Below are positions 19,364 to 28,937 of a DNA stretch of 64,000 nt, in pieces. The translations under genes were made by a program, and so were the position numbers. The notes under the pieces were generated by a model that searched no databases, was not told the DNA's origin, and saw nothing but the letters and a program-made list of their open reading frames with translations. The stretch comes from JAGQVA01 sp041391725 (GTDB taxonomy: Bacteria; Bacteroidota; Bacteroidia; J057): contig JAWKNL010000024.1 in NCBI GenBank assembly GCA_041391725.1, positions 1-64,000 on the forward strand, read 5' to 3'. Within the stretch, counting starts at the first letter, position 1; each line of letters begins with the position of its first letter.

Positions 19364-19876
19364 TCACCGAATCAATATCTGCAACCGGCGCCCCAGCCCG
19401 CCTTCGACGATCTTTTTTAGAGTGGCTAATTCAATCCCGGACTGGCTGTTCTCTATCCGTGAAATATAGTGTTTGGTGGTTCCAGACTTACGGGCGAGTT
19501 CTTCCTGCGTAAATCCCAGTTCTTTTCGGGCCTGCCGGATCATCAGCCCGATTTCCAGTTGGCGGCTTTCGTCTGGTTCACTGGCCTGATACAGAACGAT
19601 AGGGTCTAAATCATAAAAGCTGGTCATTTCATTACCCGCTTCATCCGTTGATTTTATTTCAATATTTTTCCAGGCAAGCGTTCCATCAATTACTTCAACT
19701 TTTTGGAATTCAGGTTCGGATTTCATTAAGAGATACTCTCTGTCTTTTTGGCTGATTTTCCACTGTGTAAACAGTCTTTGAAAATCAATGATTCTCGATT
19801 CACCGTTATTAAACAGGCAATATACTTTATAACCTTCTATTTTGTGAATCTGGATGATTCGTTTAATACTTCTCAT
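19364..19876 (-). CDS. DUF2442 + XRE helix-turn-helix protein (antitoxin-like)
   Basis: The product is 170 residues. The N-terminal ~85 residues match DUF2442 (YKVYCLFNNGESRIIDFQRLF ... FQKVEVIDGTLAWKNIEI). The C-terminal ~65 residues are an XRE-type helix-turn-helix (IGLMIRQARKELGFTQEELARKSGTTKHYISRIENSQSGIELATLKKIV). DUF2442 genes usually follow DUF4160 genes, a pair that resembles toxin-antitoxin modules. Here a DUF4160 fragment precedes it with a four-base ATGA overlap. The HTH part probably represses its own operon. Intact in an otherwise break-rich stretch. Confidence 0.85.
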   Translation of the reverse strand: MRSIKRIIQIHKIEGYKVYCLFNNGESRIIDFQRLFTQWKISQKDREYLLMKSEPEFQKVEVIDGTLAWKNIEIKSTDEAGNEMTSFYDLDPIVLYQASEPDESRQLEIGLMIRQARKELGFTQEELARKSGTTKHYISRIENSQSGIELATLKKIVEGGLGRRLQILIR

Positions 19877-19974
19877 GTTTCTGATTCCGCATACATCACA
19901 TGAAAATGGGGAGGATTGTGGTCCCTCAGGTACATATAGATTTTAATAGAACCTATTGTTTTGATACAAGGCAT
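19873..19974 (-). CDS. Truncated DUF4160 protein (33 residues)
   Basis: The ATG at 19974 opens MPCIKTIGSIKIYMYLRDHN followed by PPHFHVMYAESET and a stop. This is the conserved first half of DUF4160 (the hallmark is DHNPPHFH), a domain normally of about 80 residues. The TGA stop overlaps the ATG of the downstream DUF2442-XRE gene. The missing half may have been lost by deletion, or a frame break may have joined the fragment directly to its partner. The motif and gene order are clear, so I consider it a real, shortened relative of the usual first gene of this pair. Confidence 0.6.
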   Translation of the reverse strand: MPCIKTIGSIKIYMYLRDHNPPHFHVMYAESET

Positions 19975-20070
19975 GGTTGTGCTTTAAAGCCTCAAATATA
20001 AAGAAAGTTACATAATTCAGCAACTTGAGACTGGTTTTTATTTTGCACCCGAATGGTATCTGCCTCTGCG

Positions 20071-20225
20071 TGAACCTTGCGGTTGGCTGAAATGTGTTTC
20101 TCGCAAAGTCCGCTAAGGTCTCGCAAAGGGCACAAAGGTGGTCACTTACCCCTTAGCGTATTTTGCGGTTCTTTGCATGCTTGGCGTGAAACCTTGCGGT
20201 TGGCTGAAAGGTGTTTCCCGCAATA
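20071..20225. repeat. Degenerate ~117 bp repeat, one full plus one partial copy
   Basis: A full unit (20073-20190) starts aaccttgcggttggctgaaa and runs through ctcgcaaagggcacaaaggtgg and cgtattttgcggttctttgc to ggcgtga. A partial unit (20191-20225) follows and breaks off at gcaatacag. The unit is a diverged relative of 18953-19220. The 410 bp between the DUF4160 fragment and 20287 hold only these repeats. Confidence 0.8.
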
Positions 20226-20286
20226 CAGTGCACCCATTTGCTTTTGTCAGCGATTTGCGAAAACTTGCATTCCCATATCGCCGCCA

Positions 20287-20487
20287 ATGAAACAGCGTAA
20301 TCTTATCTCTTTTTCCGCCCTGATCATCCTCTCTTATGTGGTGATCCGCGTGGCTTTTCTTTATCCCAAATGGGAAAAAAGCCATACCGAAGCGACCGTT
20401 AGCTGGGATGTTTTTGGTTATTATCTCTACCTCCCGGCGGCGATCATTTACGACGATCTGGGCGGCCTCGCCTTCAAAGACGAAATT
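20287..20487 (+). pseudogene. Truncated duplicate of the 5' end of the membrane glycosyltransferase-like gene
   Basis: From the ATG at 20287 the frame reads MKQRNLISFSALIILSYVVI ... AIIYDDLGGLAFKDEI and then runs into repeat sequence at 20488. The same opening recurs at 20756 and there continues into the full gene. The two copies differ mostly by 1-3 base indels (for example aatcttatctc against aatctatctc), so they may be one locus assembled twice. Confidence 0.7.
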
Positions 20488-20693
20488 GGTGGTCACTTAC
20501 CCTTTAGCGTATTTTGCGGTTCTTTGCGTGCTTGGCGTGAAACCTTGCGGTTGGCTGAAAGGTGTTTCCCGCAAAGTCCGCTAAGGTCTCGCAAAGGGCA
20601 CAAAGGTGGTCACTTACCCTTAGCGTATTTTGCGGTTCTTTGCATGCTTGGCGTGAAACCTTGCGGTTGGCTGAAAGGTGTTTCCTGCAATAC
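20488..20693. repeat. Second block of the ~117 bp repeat
   Basis: A partial unit end (20488-20540) is followed by a full unit (20541-20658) and a partial start (20659-20693). The order mirrors 20071-20225 and precedes the second copy of the gene start at 20756. Together with 20287-20487 it forms a ~469 bp tandem duplication. Confidence 0.8.
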
Positions 20694-20755
20694 AGTGTAC
20701 CCATTTGCTTTTGTCAGCGATTTGCGAAAATCCTTGCATTCCCATATCGCCGCCA

Positions 20756-22586
20756 ATGAAACAGCGTAATCTATCTCTTTTTCCGCCCTGATCATCCTCT
20801 CTTATGTGGTGATCCGCGTGGCTTTTCTTTATCCCAAATGGGAAAAAAGCCGCCATACCGAAGCGACCGTTAGCTGGGATGTTTTTGGTTATTATCTTCT
20901 ACCTCCCGGCGGCGATCATTTACGACGATCTGGGCGGCCTGCCTTCAAAGACGAAATTTTTGAAAAATATCACCCCGCCGGGGATTTCAACAATGCCGTA
21001 CAACAACCCGACGGAAAATGGGTGATGAAATACCCCGTGGAATGGCCATTCTTTACCTCCCATTCTTTCTGATCGGACATATTATCGCGCTTTCTGGTCT
21101 CTGGCCTGCCGATGGTTTTTCCTGGCCCTACCAGTTTGCGATTTCGATGGGCATGATTTTTATGCCTGTATGGGGCTTTGTGCTGGTGCGGAAAATTTTG
21201 TTCGGTATTTTGAAGATATAGTGGCCGCGATTGTGCTGGGGGTAATTGTGCTGGGCACCAATTGGCTCAACTATGCCGCCATTGACGGGGCGATGCCGCA
21301 ATACCCGCTATCGATGATTTATGCGCTGGTTCTGCTCCTGACGATCATCTGGCACGAAAAAATCCCGCCGCTGGGTGGCTTTTGTCATGGGGCTGGCCAT
21401 CGGCCTTGCGACCATTGTACGACCGGACAGAACTTATGTCTATCCTCATTCCACTGCTTTGGGGTATTAAAACAAACATACCTTCACCGAAAAAATCCAA
21501 CTTCTGCTCCGCTACTCCCCGATGTATTGCTGCTGGGGCGGAGGATTTTTCTGATGGGCATGATGCAGATGATTTACGGGAAAATGTATGCGGGATCATT
21601 TCTGCATTACAGTTATGGAGAATTTGGTTTCCACTGGCTGCACCCGCATATCAAGGAGGGATTTTTCAGTTTCCGTAAAGGCTGGTTGCTTTACACGCCG
21701 ATCATGGTTTTTGGAGGCCGTTGGGATTTGTGCCTTTATTTACCCGGCACAGGGAAAGCCCCTCGTGCTGGTGTATTTCCTGGATCAATATCTATGTGGT
21801 ATTCGCCTGGGAAGTCTGGTGGTATGGCGGAAGTTTTGGTGCAAGGAGGCTGGTGCAGTCATATGCGATTCTCATCCTTCCGTTTGCGGCATTTGTAACG
21901 GCGATGCTCCGAAACCGCATGACAGCCATTGCGTGTGTTTCGCTGATGGTGTTATTCGCAGACCTCAACCTCGTAATGACCCGGCAGGCGCATGCAAAAG
22001 AAGGTGGCTGGCATTCGAGGCAATGACAAGGGCATATTACTGGGAAAATTTGGTTCGGATAAATCCCCCGTAAGGAGGACAAAAATTTCTCGGGATCGTG
22101 CGAAGCGAAATCCGAAGCATGAAGGGCAAACAGGTTCGCGAACTTTATTTCAATGACTTCGAATCTGACTCTACCGGCAACCTCACTGACCGGCAGGTTT
22201 TTTCGGGGAAAAAGGCCTATCTCCTCAATGGTGAAATCAGTTCAGCCCCCGGCTATGAAACCACCCTTGCCACCCTCAATCTCAAACCACGCTCATGGGT
22301 CAGGTAAGTGCCAGCGTGTTTTTTACACAGATGGTCTGGGACGAATGGCAAATGGCGCAGTTGTCAACGATTTTTTTCCGCAACGGCACGTCTACCGGGA
22401 AATCCACTGCCCGAATCCAACGGGTCACTGACCCGTGGGTATGGTTTGACTATCACTACGAAATGCGGATTCCCGACAACTGGCAGCCGGGTGATGTGCT
22501 GAAAGTATATGTCTGGAATGCAGGTTCGCAAACCGACCCTTTTTGTCGATGACCTGAAAGTAGAACTGATCGAACCGGTCAAATAA
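20756..22586 (+). CDS. Multi-pass membrane protein, glycosyltransferase-39-like (frameshifted)
   Basis: Joined pieces give ~600 residues. Segment order: first membrane helix (LSYVVIRVAFLYP), extracytoplasmic loop with VSWDVFGYYLYLPA (position of the catalytic Asp loop in GT-C enzymes), PDGKWVMKYPVEWPF, then helices LFLIGHII..., VAAIVLGVIVLGTNWLNY, MIYALVLLLTIIW, GLAIGLATIVRP and SYAILILPFAAFVTAML. A soluble C-terminal beta domain follows (ELYFNDFESDSTGNLTDRQV, WFDYHYEMRIPDNWQPGDVLKVYVWN, FVDDLKVELIEPVK, stop 22584-22586). The layout resembles oligosaccharide or lipid-linked sugar transferases of the GT39/83 type. The family is not certain. At least eight breaks occur, probably sequence errors. 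It is followed by a second membrane protein gene 10 bp later. Confidence 0.6.
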
Positions 22587-22596
22587 ATTTACGGAG

Positions 22597-23962
22597 ATGT
22601 CAAATACTTTGGGTGAAAATACGGGAAACGAAAAGGACATGAAGAAGGCGCGAAGGACGCAAAGCAAATACCTTGCACCTCTTGTCAATAAAATTCAGAT
22701 CTTCTTCGGGTAAATCCGGAAAATAAGCGCAGCAGTGGTGGTTCTGATTTGGGTGATTTATGCCTTTATTCAGGTTGTGCCTACGGTATCCACTCCAGCG
22801 ACAGGCTGGATGCATGTATATTCGCATAAGGATTTTCAGGCGGAAGGAGCACTATGGAAATATATTCTCGAATTGGTGAACCGGATTCCGCCGGTTATTT
22901 CGATTCTGAAATAGCCACATCCAACCGCCGGCACGGCATCGGCTGGATATTGTACGACACCTATCATATCAGCATTGTGATGATGCTGGTGTTGCCTGTG
23001 TTTTTTCTGAAAAGGCCCTGGCCGGGGCTTGTGTTGGTGATGGCTGTGGGTACGGTTTTTTCTGCATTCGGTTATTCTCATTCACCTGTCTAATCCGCAG
23101 TTGTACGATGTGTTACTGCCTTTTTTGTTGCTGGGATATATTTTGTTGTCGCGGGTTTCCTTCGGGGAAAAAGTTCTGCCGGGCTGGGGTATTTTACCGC
23201 CTTTCTCGCAGGATTTGCGCTTTCCGTTGCTGAACTCAGCCGTCCGTTTGTGCTTCTGATTTTCCGTTTTTGATTTTCTATAATCTGTGGCATTACGGCA
23301 AATCCCAAAAGCTGAAAATGCTGACATTTCTTATTCCGGTTCTGTTGTTATCGGGGTTGTGGCACGCCAAATTATTTTTCTACAACGACGATAAATCATC
23401 TGGTCCAATCATGGCGGAACGAATCTCTACCAGGTATGGTCGCCATTTATTGATGAGACAGCACTCAAAGCACGGCTCCAGCCCGAAGCTCCTCCGGTCA
23501 ATGATTTTGGATGGTCGTGGAATAATATTAATACCCAGATTCACCTCGAAAACAGCAAGGCACGCCAGAGTGAAATTCATGAAGGGAATCGCCCGGCGAC
23601 CCTGAGATGCATTCCTCCATCTTATCGACCGATACTGATTTTCACCCGGGGCCGCACCGATATGTACGCCAACGATCCTCAGGAACAGTGCTCGATATTT
23701 ATGTGGTTTTTGGTGAGCATCGTTGTATGTGTTGCTGGAATAATGATTTTATTTTACGGATGGAAAGTCATTCGTAAACCAGCTACTCATCTTCCGAATA
23801 TTTTTCTGGTTATTCTCCTGACGGCTTTTCTTCACCTTTTTGCCGGCAATCGGGGAAGCAGGAGAAGAGGCGCGGTTTCTGATCACGGTTCTGCCTTTTC
23901 TGATGAGCGTGTTGGCGATCGCGATTTCAGACACAAACGAACTAATACAACCCCGCCAATAA
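22597..23962 (+). CDS. Multi-pass membrane protein (frameshifted)
   Basis: The ATG at 22597 is preceded by ggag and opens MSNTLGENTGNEKDMKKARR. Joined pieces (~455 residues) contain helices VVVLIWVIYAFIQVVPTV, HISIVMMLVLPVFFL, LLPFLLLGYILL, MLTFLIPVLLLSGL, FMWFLVSIVVCVAGIMILFYGW and LPNIFLVILLTAFLHLFA, ending in IAISDTNELIQPRQ. The soluble stretch between helices (VNDFGWSWNNINTQIHLENS) resembles periplasmic loops of GT-C-like or polymerase-like proteins, but I cannot assign a family. It directly follows the similar membrane gene, suggesting one operon for an envelope or glycan process. The 3' end overlaps the convergent flavin reductase by ~21 bases. Several breaks occur. Confidence 0.5.
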
Positions 23963-24813
23963 CACCTGCCAGGCTTTTTCGATCTGTCCTTCGTTGAGAA
24001 GTCTGGCGGCGAGGGTATGCAGGTTTTCGGAAACGCCATCCACATCGCTGTTTACTGCAGCCTGATAATCAGTATCTTCCACTATTTGCAAATTGCGATC
24101 GGGAATTTTTTCGACAGATGCAAGCTGCCAGAGTTGTTTTCCGGTGAGTACGGGACTGTGTTTTATAGAATCGGGAAGCTGGTCAAAACCTACACCGATT
24201 TTTTCGAAGGGCTGAACGATGGGAAAGACATGCCGCTGGCGCGATGTACAGGCGCGGCCCATACGCGCCATGAGGTCGGCACGGAAGGGATCGATATTTC
24301 TTCTCCATCCAGAATAGATTCGCTGATGTGCATTTTGACAATTTCACAGATCACGATATTGGAGCCGCCTCCGCCTTCACTAAATCGTGATGATGTCTCT
24401 GACCACACATTCCATTTGCGAACAGAGATCAATTACGCGAAAAGGTTTTACCAGATCTGAAGGAATGGCGTCGTCCCGCTTTTTCAAATTCGCTTACCTC
24501 CGGCGCATAATCCACACCCAGTGAGCCATCTGGTGTACAATACCGTAATTGACGATATTAATGACGGCTTCGCCAGTAGCCTTTACATTGGCGAGCGTGT
24601 CTTTGGTGGTATTGCCTCTGACCTCGGTTGGAAGAAAAAGCCGCAATCGGAGGATTAGAGCCAAAAACATTAAAAAGCTGTAAGTGCGCCAGGTTGGGAA
24701 TTCCATCTGCGGAGATGGTGCTTGCCAAAAGCAATCGGCCCGGGCGCCACAGCCCCTACCAGATACTGATGCAACTGGGGAATCGGGGTTGTTTTGGGAT
24801 CAATGGTCAGCAT
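23942..24813 (-). CDS. Flavin reductase family protein (frameshifted)
   Basis: The ATG at 24813 opens MLTIDPKTTPIPQLHQYLVG and AVAPGPIAFA, the usual start of DIM6/NTAB flavin reductase-like proteins. Further pieces give RGNTTKDTLANVKATGEAVINIVNY, ICEIVKMHISESILDGEE and GVGFDQLPDSIKHSPVLTGKQLWQLASVEKIPD, all typical of the ~290-residue Bacteroidota branch that binds FMN and reduces flavin with NAD(P)H. Breaks lie near 24740, 24640, 24450 and 24250. Probably the last gene of an aroB, gamma-CA-like, flavin reductase run on the minus strand (19 bp after the gamma-CA stop). Confidence 0.78.
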
Positions 24814-24831
24814 AATTTTTTATAAGAAGAT

Positions 24832-25366
24832 TTATCGTTCTACAATTTTTGATTCGCGATGTGCCTTTCCGTTTTCGATGTAATGCGCTGCCCCCAGGCG
24901 GATCATGTCTATCTGCTGCGGAGTGAGTGGTTTGGTCTTTTTGGCAGGGATGCCTGCATATAAAAACTGACTCCAGTTTGCTTCCCTGTGCACCAGTGCG
25001 CCCGCTGCTACGATGGTATGAGTGGGTACGACTGCTTCGTCGAGGACAATGCGCACTCCATGTCTATCAATACTTCATCTTCGATGGTAGCGCCGTGAAT
25101 CATCGCCTGACGTCCGATCACACAGTCGTTGCCGATATGGGCAGGAGTAAGCCCGGTGGTACAGTGCACGATGGCGCCATCCTGAATATTGGTTCGTTTT
25201 CCGATTCGGATCGCCCCGACATCCCCGCGCAACACTGCAAAATACCAGATACTGCTATCTTCCCTGATCTCGACATCAAGCCGATGATGGTCGCATTTTC
25301 GGCGAGGAAAACGGAAGAATCAATCTTGGGGGAAAACAACTTATATGTTTTGATCAATGCCATCAA
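24832..25366 (-). CDS. Gamma-carbonic anhydrase-like hexapeptide-repeat protein (frameshifted)
   Basis: Joined pieces give ~175 residues: a left-handed beta-helix (VFLAENATIIG, VWYFAVLRGDVGAIRIGKRTNIQDGAIVHC, HIGNDCVIGRQAMIHGATIEDEVLIDM) and a C-terminal helix (AGIPAKKTKPLTPQQIDMIRLGAAHYIENG). Gamma-class enzymes bind metal through three His. AIVHC and MIHG keep two, but the usual GHxAxxHG reads GRQAMIHG, with Arg in place of the second ligand. If real, the protein would not be a normal carbonic anhydrase. The change needs one base (cat to cgt), and this stretch has other errors. Breaks lie near 25250 and 25055. Confidence 0.8.
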
Positions 25367-25391
25367 AAGCCCTGAAAGTCAGGATAAAGCG

Positions 25392-26417
25392 TTATAAAAA
25401 TTGGAGAGAATCCTCAATTTGCGTTTTGCGAATTTCGCTATCGTAAAGCACCTTTCCGATTCCATCCAGAAGGGTACAGAGGATTTTTCCGCTTTGATTT
25501 TTATCATTCAAGGCCAGCGCACATATATCGGGGAAAAATCCTTCTTTGAAATTTCCAGCCGTCCATAAAGTGCGAGATAAAATCGACAATCTGGTCCCGC
25601 CGGCTTCAGTAATCAGGCTCTCTTCATGTGAAATCCACGATTCCGCTATCAGGCTCCGACGGCAATCGCTTCGCCATGAAGCAAAGGTTGGTCTGTTTCA
25701 AGAAAACGACTTCCTTCAACCGCGTGGCCGATGGTGTGACCAAAATTGAGCGCTTTGCGCAAGCCTTTCTCAAAAGGATCTGCTTCTACAATGTCAGACT
25801 TGATTTTGATGGAGTGGCGGATGAGAGCGTCTATATTCAGGAATATACTTCCGTGCTGACCTTCAGGTGTTCCACCCTTCGCGATCTGCGATCAGGTGGT
25901 GTTTGATTACTTCTGCCATGCCGGAAAGCAGTTCTCTGCGGGAAAGCGTGTCGAGAAACTCCGGCCAGATGACCACGGCCTGGGGTTCGCGTAAGCCAAT
26001 ATGGTTTTTGTACCCGTGAAAATCATCTGAGTTTTCCGCCCACACTTGCATCGACCTGCGAAAGAGCGTAGTCGGAACCTGAATAAATTCTATTCCCTGC
26101 TTATAGGTCGAAGCCACAAATCCGCCCATATCTCCGATGACGCCTCCGCCCAGATTCATCACAAGACCTTTTCTGTCGAAAGCAGAATCAGTCAGCGATT
26201 CCCAGATTTTCACACAAGTATCCAGGTTCTTAAATTTTTCTCCCGCAGGGATGATACACACTTTATGCACTGGCAGAAATGGCTGAATCAGCGGATAACA
26301 CAATTTATGGGTATTCTCATCAGCCAGGACAAGTATGCCCGAATATTTGCGCTGAGCCAGAAAATTTTTCAGATCCGAAAGCGCACCCGAACCGATAAAT
26401 ATAGGATAATTGGTCAT
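25392..26417 (-). CDS. aroB: 3-dehydroquinate synthase (frameshifted)
   Basis: AroB converts DAHP to 3-dehydroquinate in the shikimate pathway, using NAD and zinc. The first piece (to about 25870) has PAGEKFKNLDTCVKIWESL, GLVMNLGGGVIGDMGGFVASTYKQGI, FIQVPTTL and the zinc Glu in SGMAEVIKH. Later pieces hold GLRKALNFGHTIGHAVEG and LLHGEAIAVG with the two zinc His. The C-terminus reads DGIGKVLYDSEIRKTQIEDSLQFL. Joined length is near the usual ~345 residues. Breaks lie near 26050, 25870, 25665 and 25590. Being essential for aromatic amino acids, it is expected to be intact in the cell, which argues that the breaks are errors. Confidence 0.9.
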
Positions 26418-26527
26418 TGCAGGCGAAGTTAAAAGAAAAATTACTAACTTAAATGTGACTTTTGTTCCTGCTTTTTATCATAAGAAGGCAACACACAAAT
26501 TTCACAGAAATCATTTAAATTATTTAC

Positions 26528-27106
26528 ATGTCATTAATCGAACAACTCACACAACAACTCAGCGGTCCTGCCCTTCAGAGTCTTGCCAAACAACTCGGCT
26601 CTGATCCAAACACCACTAGTTCCGCGATCTCCGCAGCGCTTCCCATGATTGTAGGAGCCATGGCCAAAAATGCTTCTACTCAGGAAGGTGCCAGCGCCCT
26701 GCACAATGCACTTGGCAAAGACCATGACGGGTCGATTCTTGACAACCTGGGCGGATTTTTGTCTTCAACCGACAACGGTCCCGGCGCAGGAATTCTCAAA
26801 CATGTTTTTGGCAACAATCAGTCTCACGTACAGCAGGGGGTAAGCCAGTTGAGCGGGCTGGACATGGCTAAGGTTGGGCCGCTTCTCGAAAACCTTGCTC
26901 CTATCGTTATGGGTATGCTTGGAAAACAAAAACAACAGCAGGGGCTTGATATAGGCGGCCTTGCCAGCATCCTGATGGGAGCCAAAAATCAGGCGCAACA
27001 ATCGGGTTCACCTGCTATGGATATGCTGGGCAGCCTGCTCGACCGCGACGGTGACGGAAGTTTCCTCGACGATGTCGGCGGTCTGCTGGGAAGATTCATG
27101 AAATAG
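26528..27106 (+). CDS. DUF937 domain protein
   Basis: The product is 192 residues and matches DUF937/YidB-like proteins: an N-terminal helical half (LIEQLTQQLSGPALQSLAKQLGSDPNTTSSAISAALPMIVGAMAKN) and Gly/Asn/Gln-rich loops. Two short acidic motifs, LGKDHDGSILDNLGGFL and LLDRDGDGSFLDDVGGLLGRFM, look like Asp-rich dockerin- or EF-hand-like loops. No signal peptide. Function of the family is unknown. It is the first intact gene after the break-rich region and ends in a clear terminator at 27123-27155. Confidence 0.88.
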   Translation: MSLIEQLTQQLSGPALQSLAKQLGSDPNTTSSAISAALPMIVGAMAKNASTQEGASALHNALGKDHDGSILDNLGGFLSSTDNGPGAGILKHVFGNNQSHVQQGVSQLSGLDMAKVGPLLENLAPIVMGMLGKQKQQQGLDIGGLASILMGAKNQAQQSGSPAMDMLGSLLDRDGDGSFLDDVGGLLGRFMK

Positions 27107-27122
27107 CGATAAAGGAAAATAG

Positions 27123-27155
27123 AAAAAGCCATCTCATAAAGGGATGGCTTTTTTT
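27123..27155. terminator. Bidirectional intrinsic terminator
   Basis: An 11-bp perfect stem (aaaaagccatc at 27123-27133 pairing with gatggcttttt at 27143-27153) closes over a short loop. It is followed by a T-run ending at 27155 and preceded by an A-run. It therefore serves DUF937 on plus and the convergent M28 peptidase (stop at 27174) on minus. Confidence 0.88.
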
Positions 27156-27173
27156 GTTGCCAGATACTTCGAT

Positions 27174-28847
27174 CTAAAACTCCAAATCCAGTTCTAATTC
27201 TTTTCCTTCTCTGAGTAGTATTACGCTGGTTTTCTCGCCCCTTTTGAAAATACTCAGCGCCTGCATATAACTTTGCATATCGCGAATCGGATATTCGCCC
27301 AGTTTCAAAACGATATCTCCTGCCTGGATTCCTGCTTTCTGAGCGGGTTTTCCCTCCGAAACACCGTCAATTTTCAGCCCTTCCCCGTCAAAGGTATAGT
27401 CTGGCATAATCCCCATCGTAACGGTAAAACGGGGCGCATTCTGGTTATTTTCTTCTTTGGTTTTGGTAAATGCGAGTTCGCCTTCCGAATCAAGTTCTGA
27501 AATCAGTGATTCGATATAACTAACAATATCTGCCATCCCGCTGTAGTTTACTTTGTTTGCATCGTCGGAGGGTTTGTGGTAATCGGAATGTGTCCCGGAG
27601 AAAAAATGCAAAACAGGAATGTCTTTCAGATAAAATGAGGTATGATCGGAAGGCCCTATACCGGACTCAGTCGTGCTGATTTTCAGGTCATAACATGAAA
27701 GTGATTCGATGGCTGGTTTCCATGCGGGCGAAGTTCCCACGCCGTTGATGACAAGTGTTTTGTTTTCATTGAGCCTGCCAATCATATCCATGTTGATCAT
27801 GTAGTTGATTTTTTCGGCAGGAACAGGGCTATTTTCCATAAATGCCTTGGATCCCAGCAAACCCTTTTCTTCTCCGGTAAAGGCAATAAAAAGGTAATTG
27901 TTGTTTACGAGGTCCGAAACAGGCAAAAACCGCGCAAGCTCTACCAGTCCGGCGGTACCACTGGCGTTGTCATCGGCGCCGTTGTGAATACCTTTTTCGC
28001 CTGCATGAAGCGAACCTTCTCCTCCATATCCGAGGTGATCGTAATGTGCACCGATAACCACAGTTTTTTCAGCCCCGTTGTCCCAGTAACCGGCGACATT
28101 GGGAACTTTGCTGATCTTCTTTTCAAGGTCAACAGAAAGGAGTGTAATCACAGGTTGCGATTCGAGCCATTTGTGCTGTGCGTCTGAGACAAAAACAACC
28201 GGAATGCCGACAGGCCGGAGGTTTTTGAAATTCTGTCCGGGGTTGCGAAGGTTTCTGTCCGAGTTGAAAACGATAATTCCCACAGCACCTTTCTCTTTTG
28301 CAAGTTCGGCCCGGAGCTGAATATCATGGTACTTTGCATATTGCGAATGAGGGTGAATGCCATCAGGGGAGGAGAAATTGATAATAGCAATCTTACCGGT
28401 GAGTTCGCCGGCATTTGCGTAATCATCGTAGTTTTTTTCGGGAGCGGTAATGCCAAAGCCTACATTCACTGTGGCGACATTCTCCAGGCGGCCATTGGAA
28501 GAAATATCCATCGGGAAAAAATCATTTCCCTGCTCCAGCATTTTCCCGGAAGAAGAAAGCGCATTGTTTTTTCCTCTGATGATCTCCGAAGTTTCAAATT
28601 CTACCCAAAAACTTCCCTCCTCGCCTACTCCTTTGAGTCCGGATTTTTTAAACTTCTTTGCCAGGTATTTTGCTGCCAGCTTTTCTCCGGCAGAATTCAT
28701 ATCTCTGCCTTCCAGTTTATCATCGGCCAGGAAATAAACCGTTTTTTCCATCCGTGAAGCAGCTTTGGGATCGGGATTCAAGCAATTTTGAGAGAAAGCA
28801 GGATAAAAAAATCCTGCCAAAATGAATAACAATACTTTATTTTTCAT
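27174..28847 (-). CDS. Secreted M28 family aminopeptidase with PA insert and PDZ domain
   Basis: The product is 557 residues with a signal peptide (MKNKVLLFILAGFFYPAFSQ). It has a protease-associated insert (about 120-230) and then the M28 zinc core: VVIGAHYDHLGYGG, HNGADDNASGTAG (bridging Asp), FIAFTGEEKGLLGS (catalytic and zinc Glu), INMDMIGRL, SDHTSFYLKDIPVLHFFSGTHSDYH. A C-terminal PDZ domain (about 470-557) holds GLKIDGVSEGKPAQKAGIQAGDIVLKLG. The family removes N-terminal residues in the periplasm or outside. PDZ-bearing forms are common in Bacteroidota. A TAAATTTG box (28881-28874) lies 26 bp upstream of the start. It is divergent from the GbsR-like regulator. Confidence 0.93.
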   Translation of the reverse strand: MKNKVLLFILAGFFYPAFSQNCLNPDPKAASRMEKTVYFLADDKLEGRDMNSAGEKLAAKYLAKKFKKSGLKGVGEEGSFWVEFETSEIIRGKNNALSSSGKMLEQGNDFFPMDISSNGRLENVATVNVGFGITAPEKNYDDYANAGELTGKIAIINFSSPDGIHPHSQYAKYHDIQLRAELAKEKGAVGIIVFNSDRNLRNPGQNFKNLRPVGIPVVFVSDAQHKWLESQPVITLLSVDLEKKISKVPNVAGYWDNGAEKTVVIGAHYDHLGYGGEGSLHAGEKGIHNGADDNASGTAGLVELARFLPVSDLVNNNYLFIAFTGEEKGLLGSKAFMENSPVPAEKINYMINMDMIGRLNENKTLVINGVGTSPAWKPAIESLSCYDLKISTTESGIGPSDHTSFYLKDIPVLHFFSGTHSDYHKPSDDANKVNYSGMADIVSYIESLISELDSEGELAFTKTKEENNQNAPRFTVTMGIMPDYTFDGEGLKIDGVSEGKPAQKAGIQAGDIVLKLGEYPIRDMQSYMQALSIFKRGEKTSVILLREGKELELDLEF

Positions 28848-28873
28848 GATTCAATGGTGTTTAGGTCAGAGGT

Positions 28874-28881
28874 CAAATTTA
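28874..28881 (-). promoter_or_regulatory. Bacteroidota -7 box (TAAATTTG) for the M28 gene
   Basis: On the minus strand TAAATTTG matches TAnnTTTG and lies 26 bases before the M28 start codon. No good -33 TTTG is evident at the expected distance. Confidence 0.45.
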
Positions 28882-28937
28882 CACATAAAGGGTTTATTTT
28901 GAGTCAGCCCTGCTTTTTTATTAAACTTTCAGACATT

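Noticed and set aside
18953..20693. CRISPR array
   Set aside because: The repeat units are 85-125 bp, uneven and without unique spacers of constant length; no cas gene is near.
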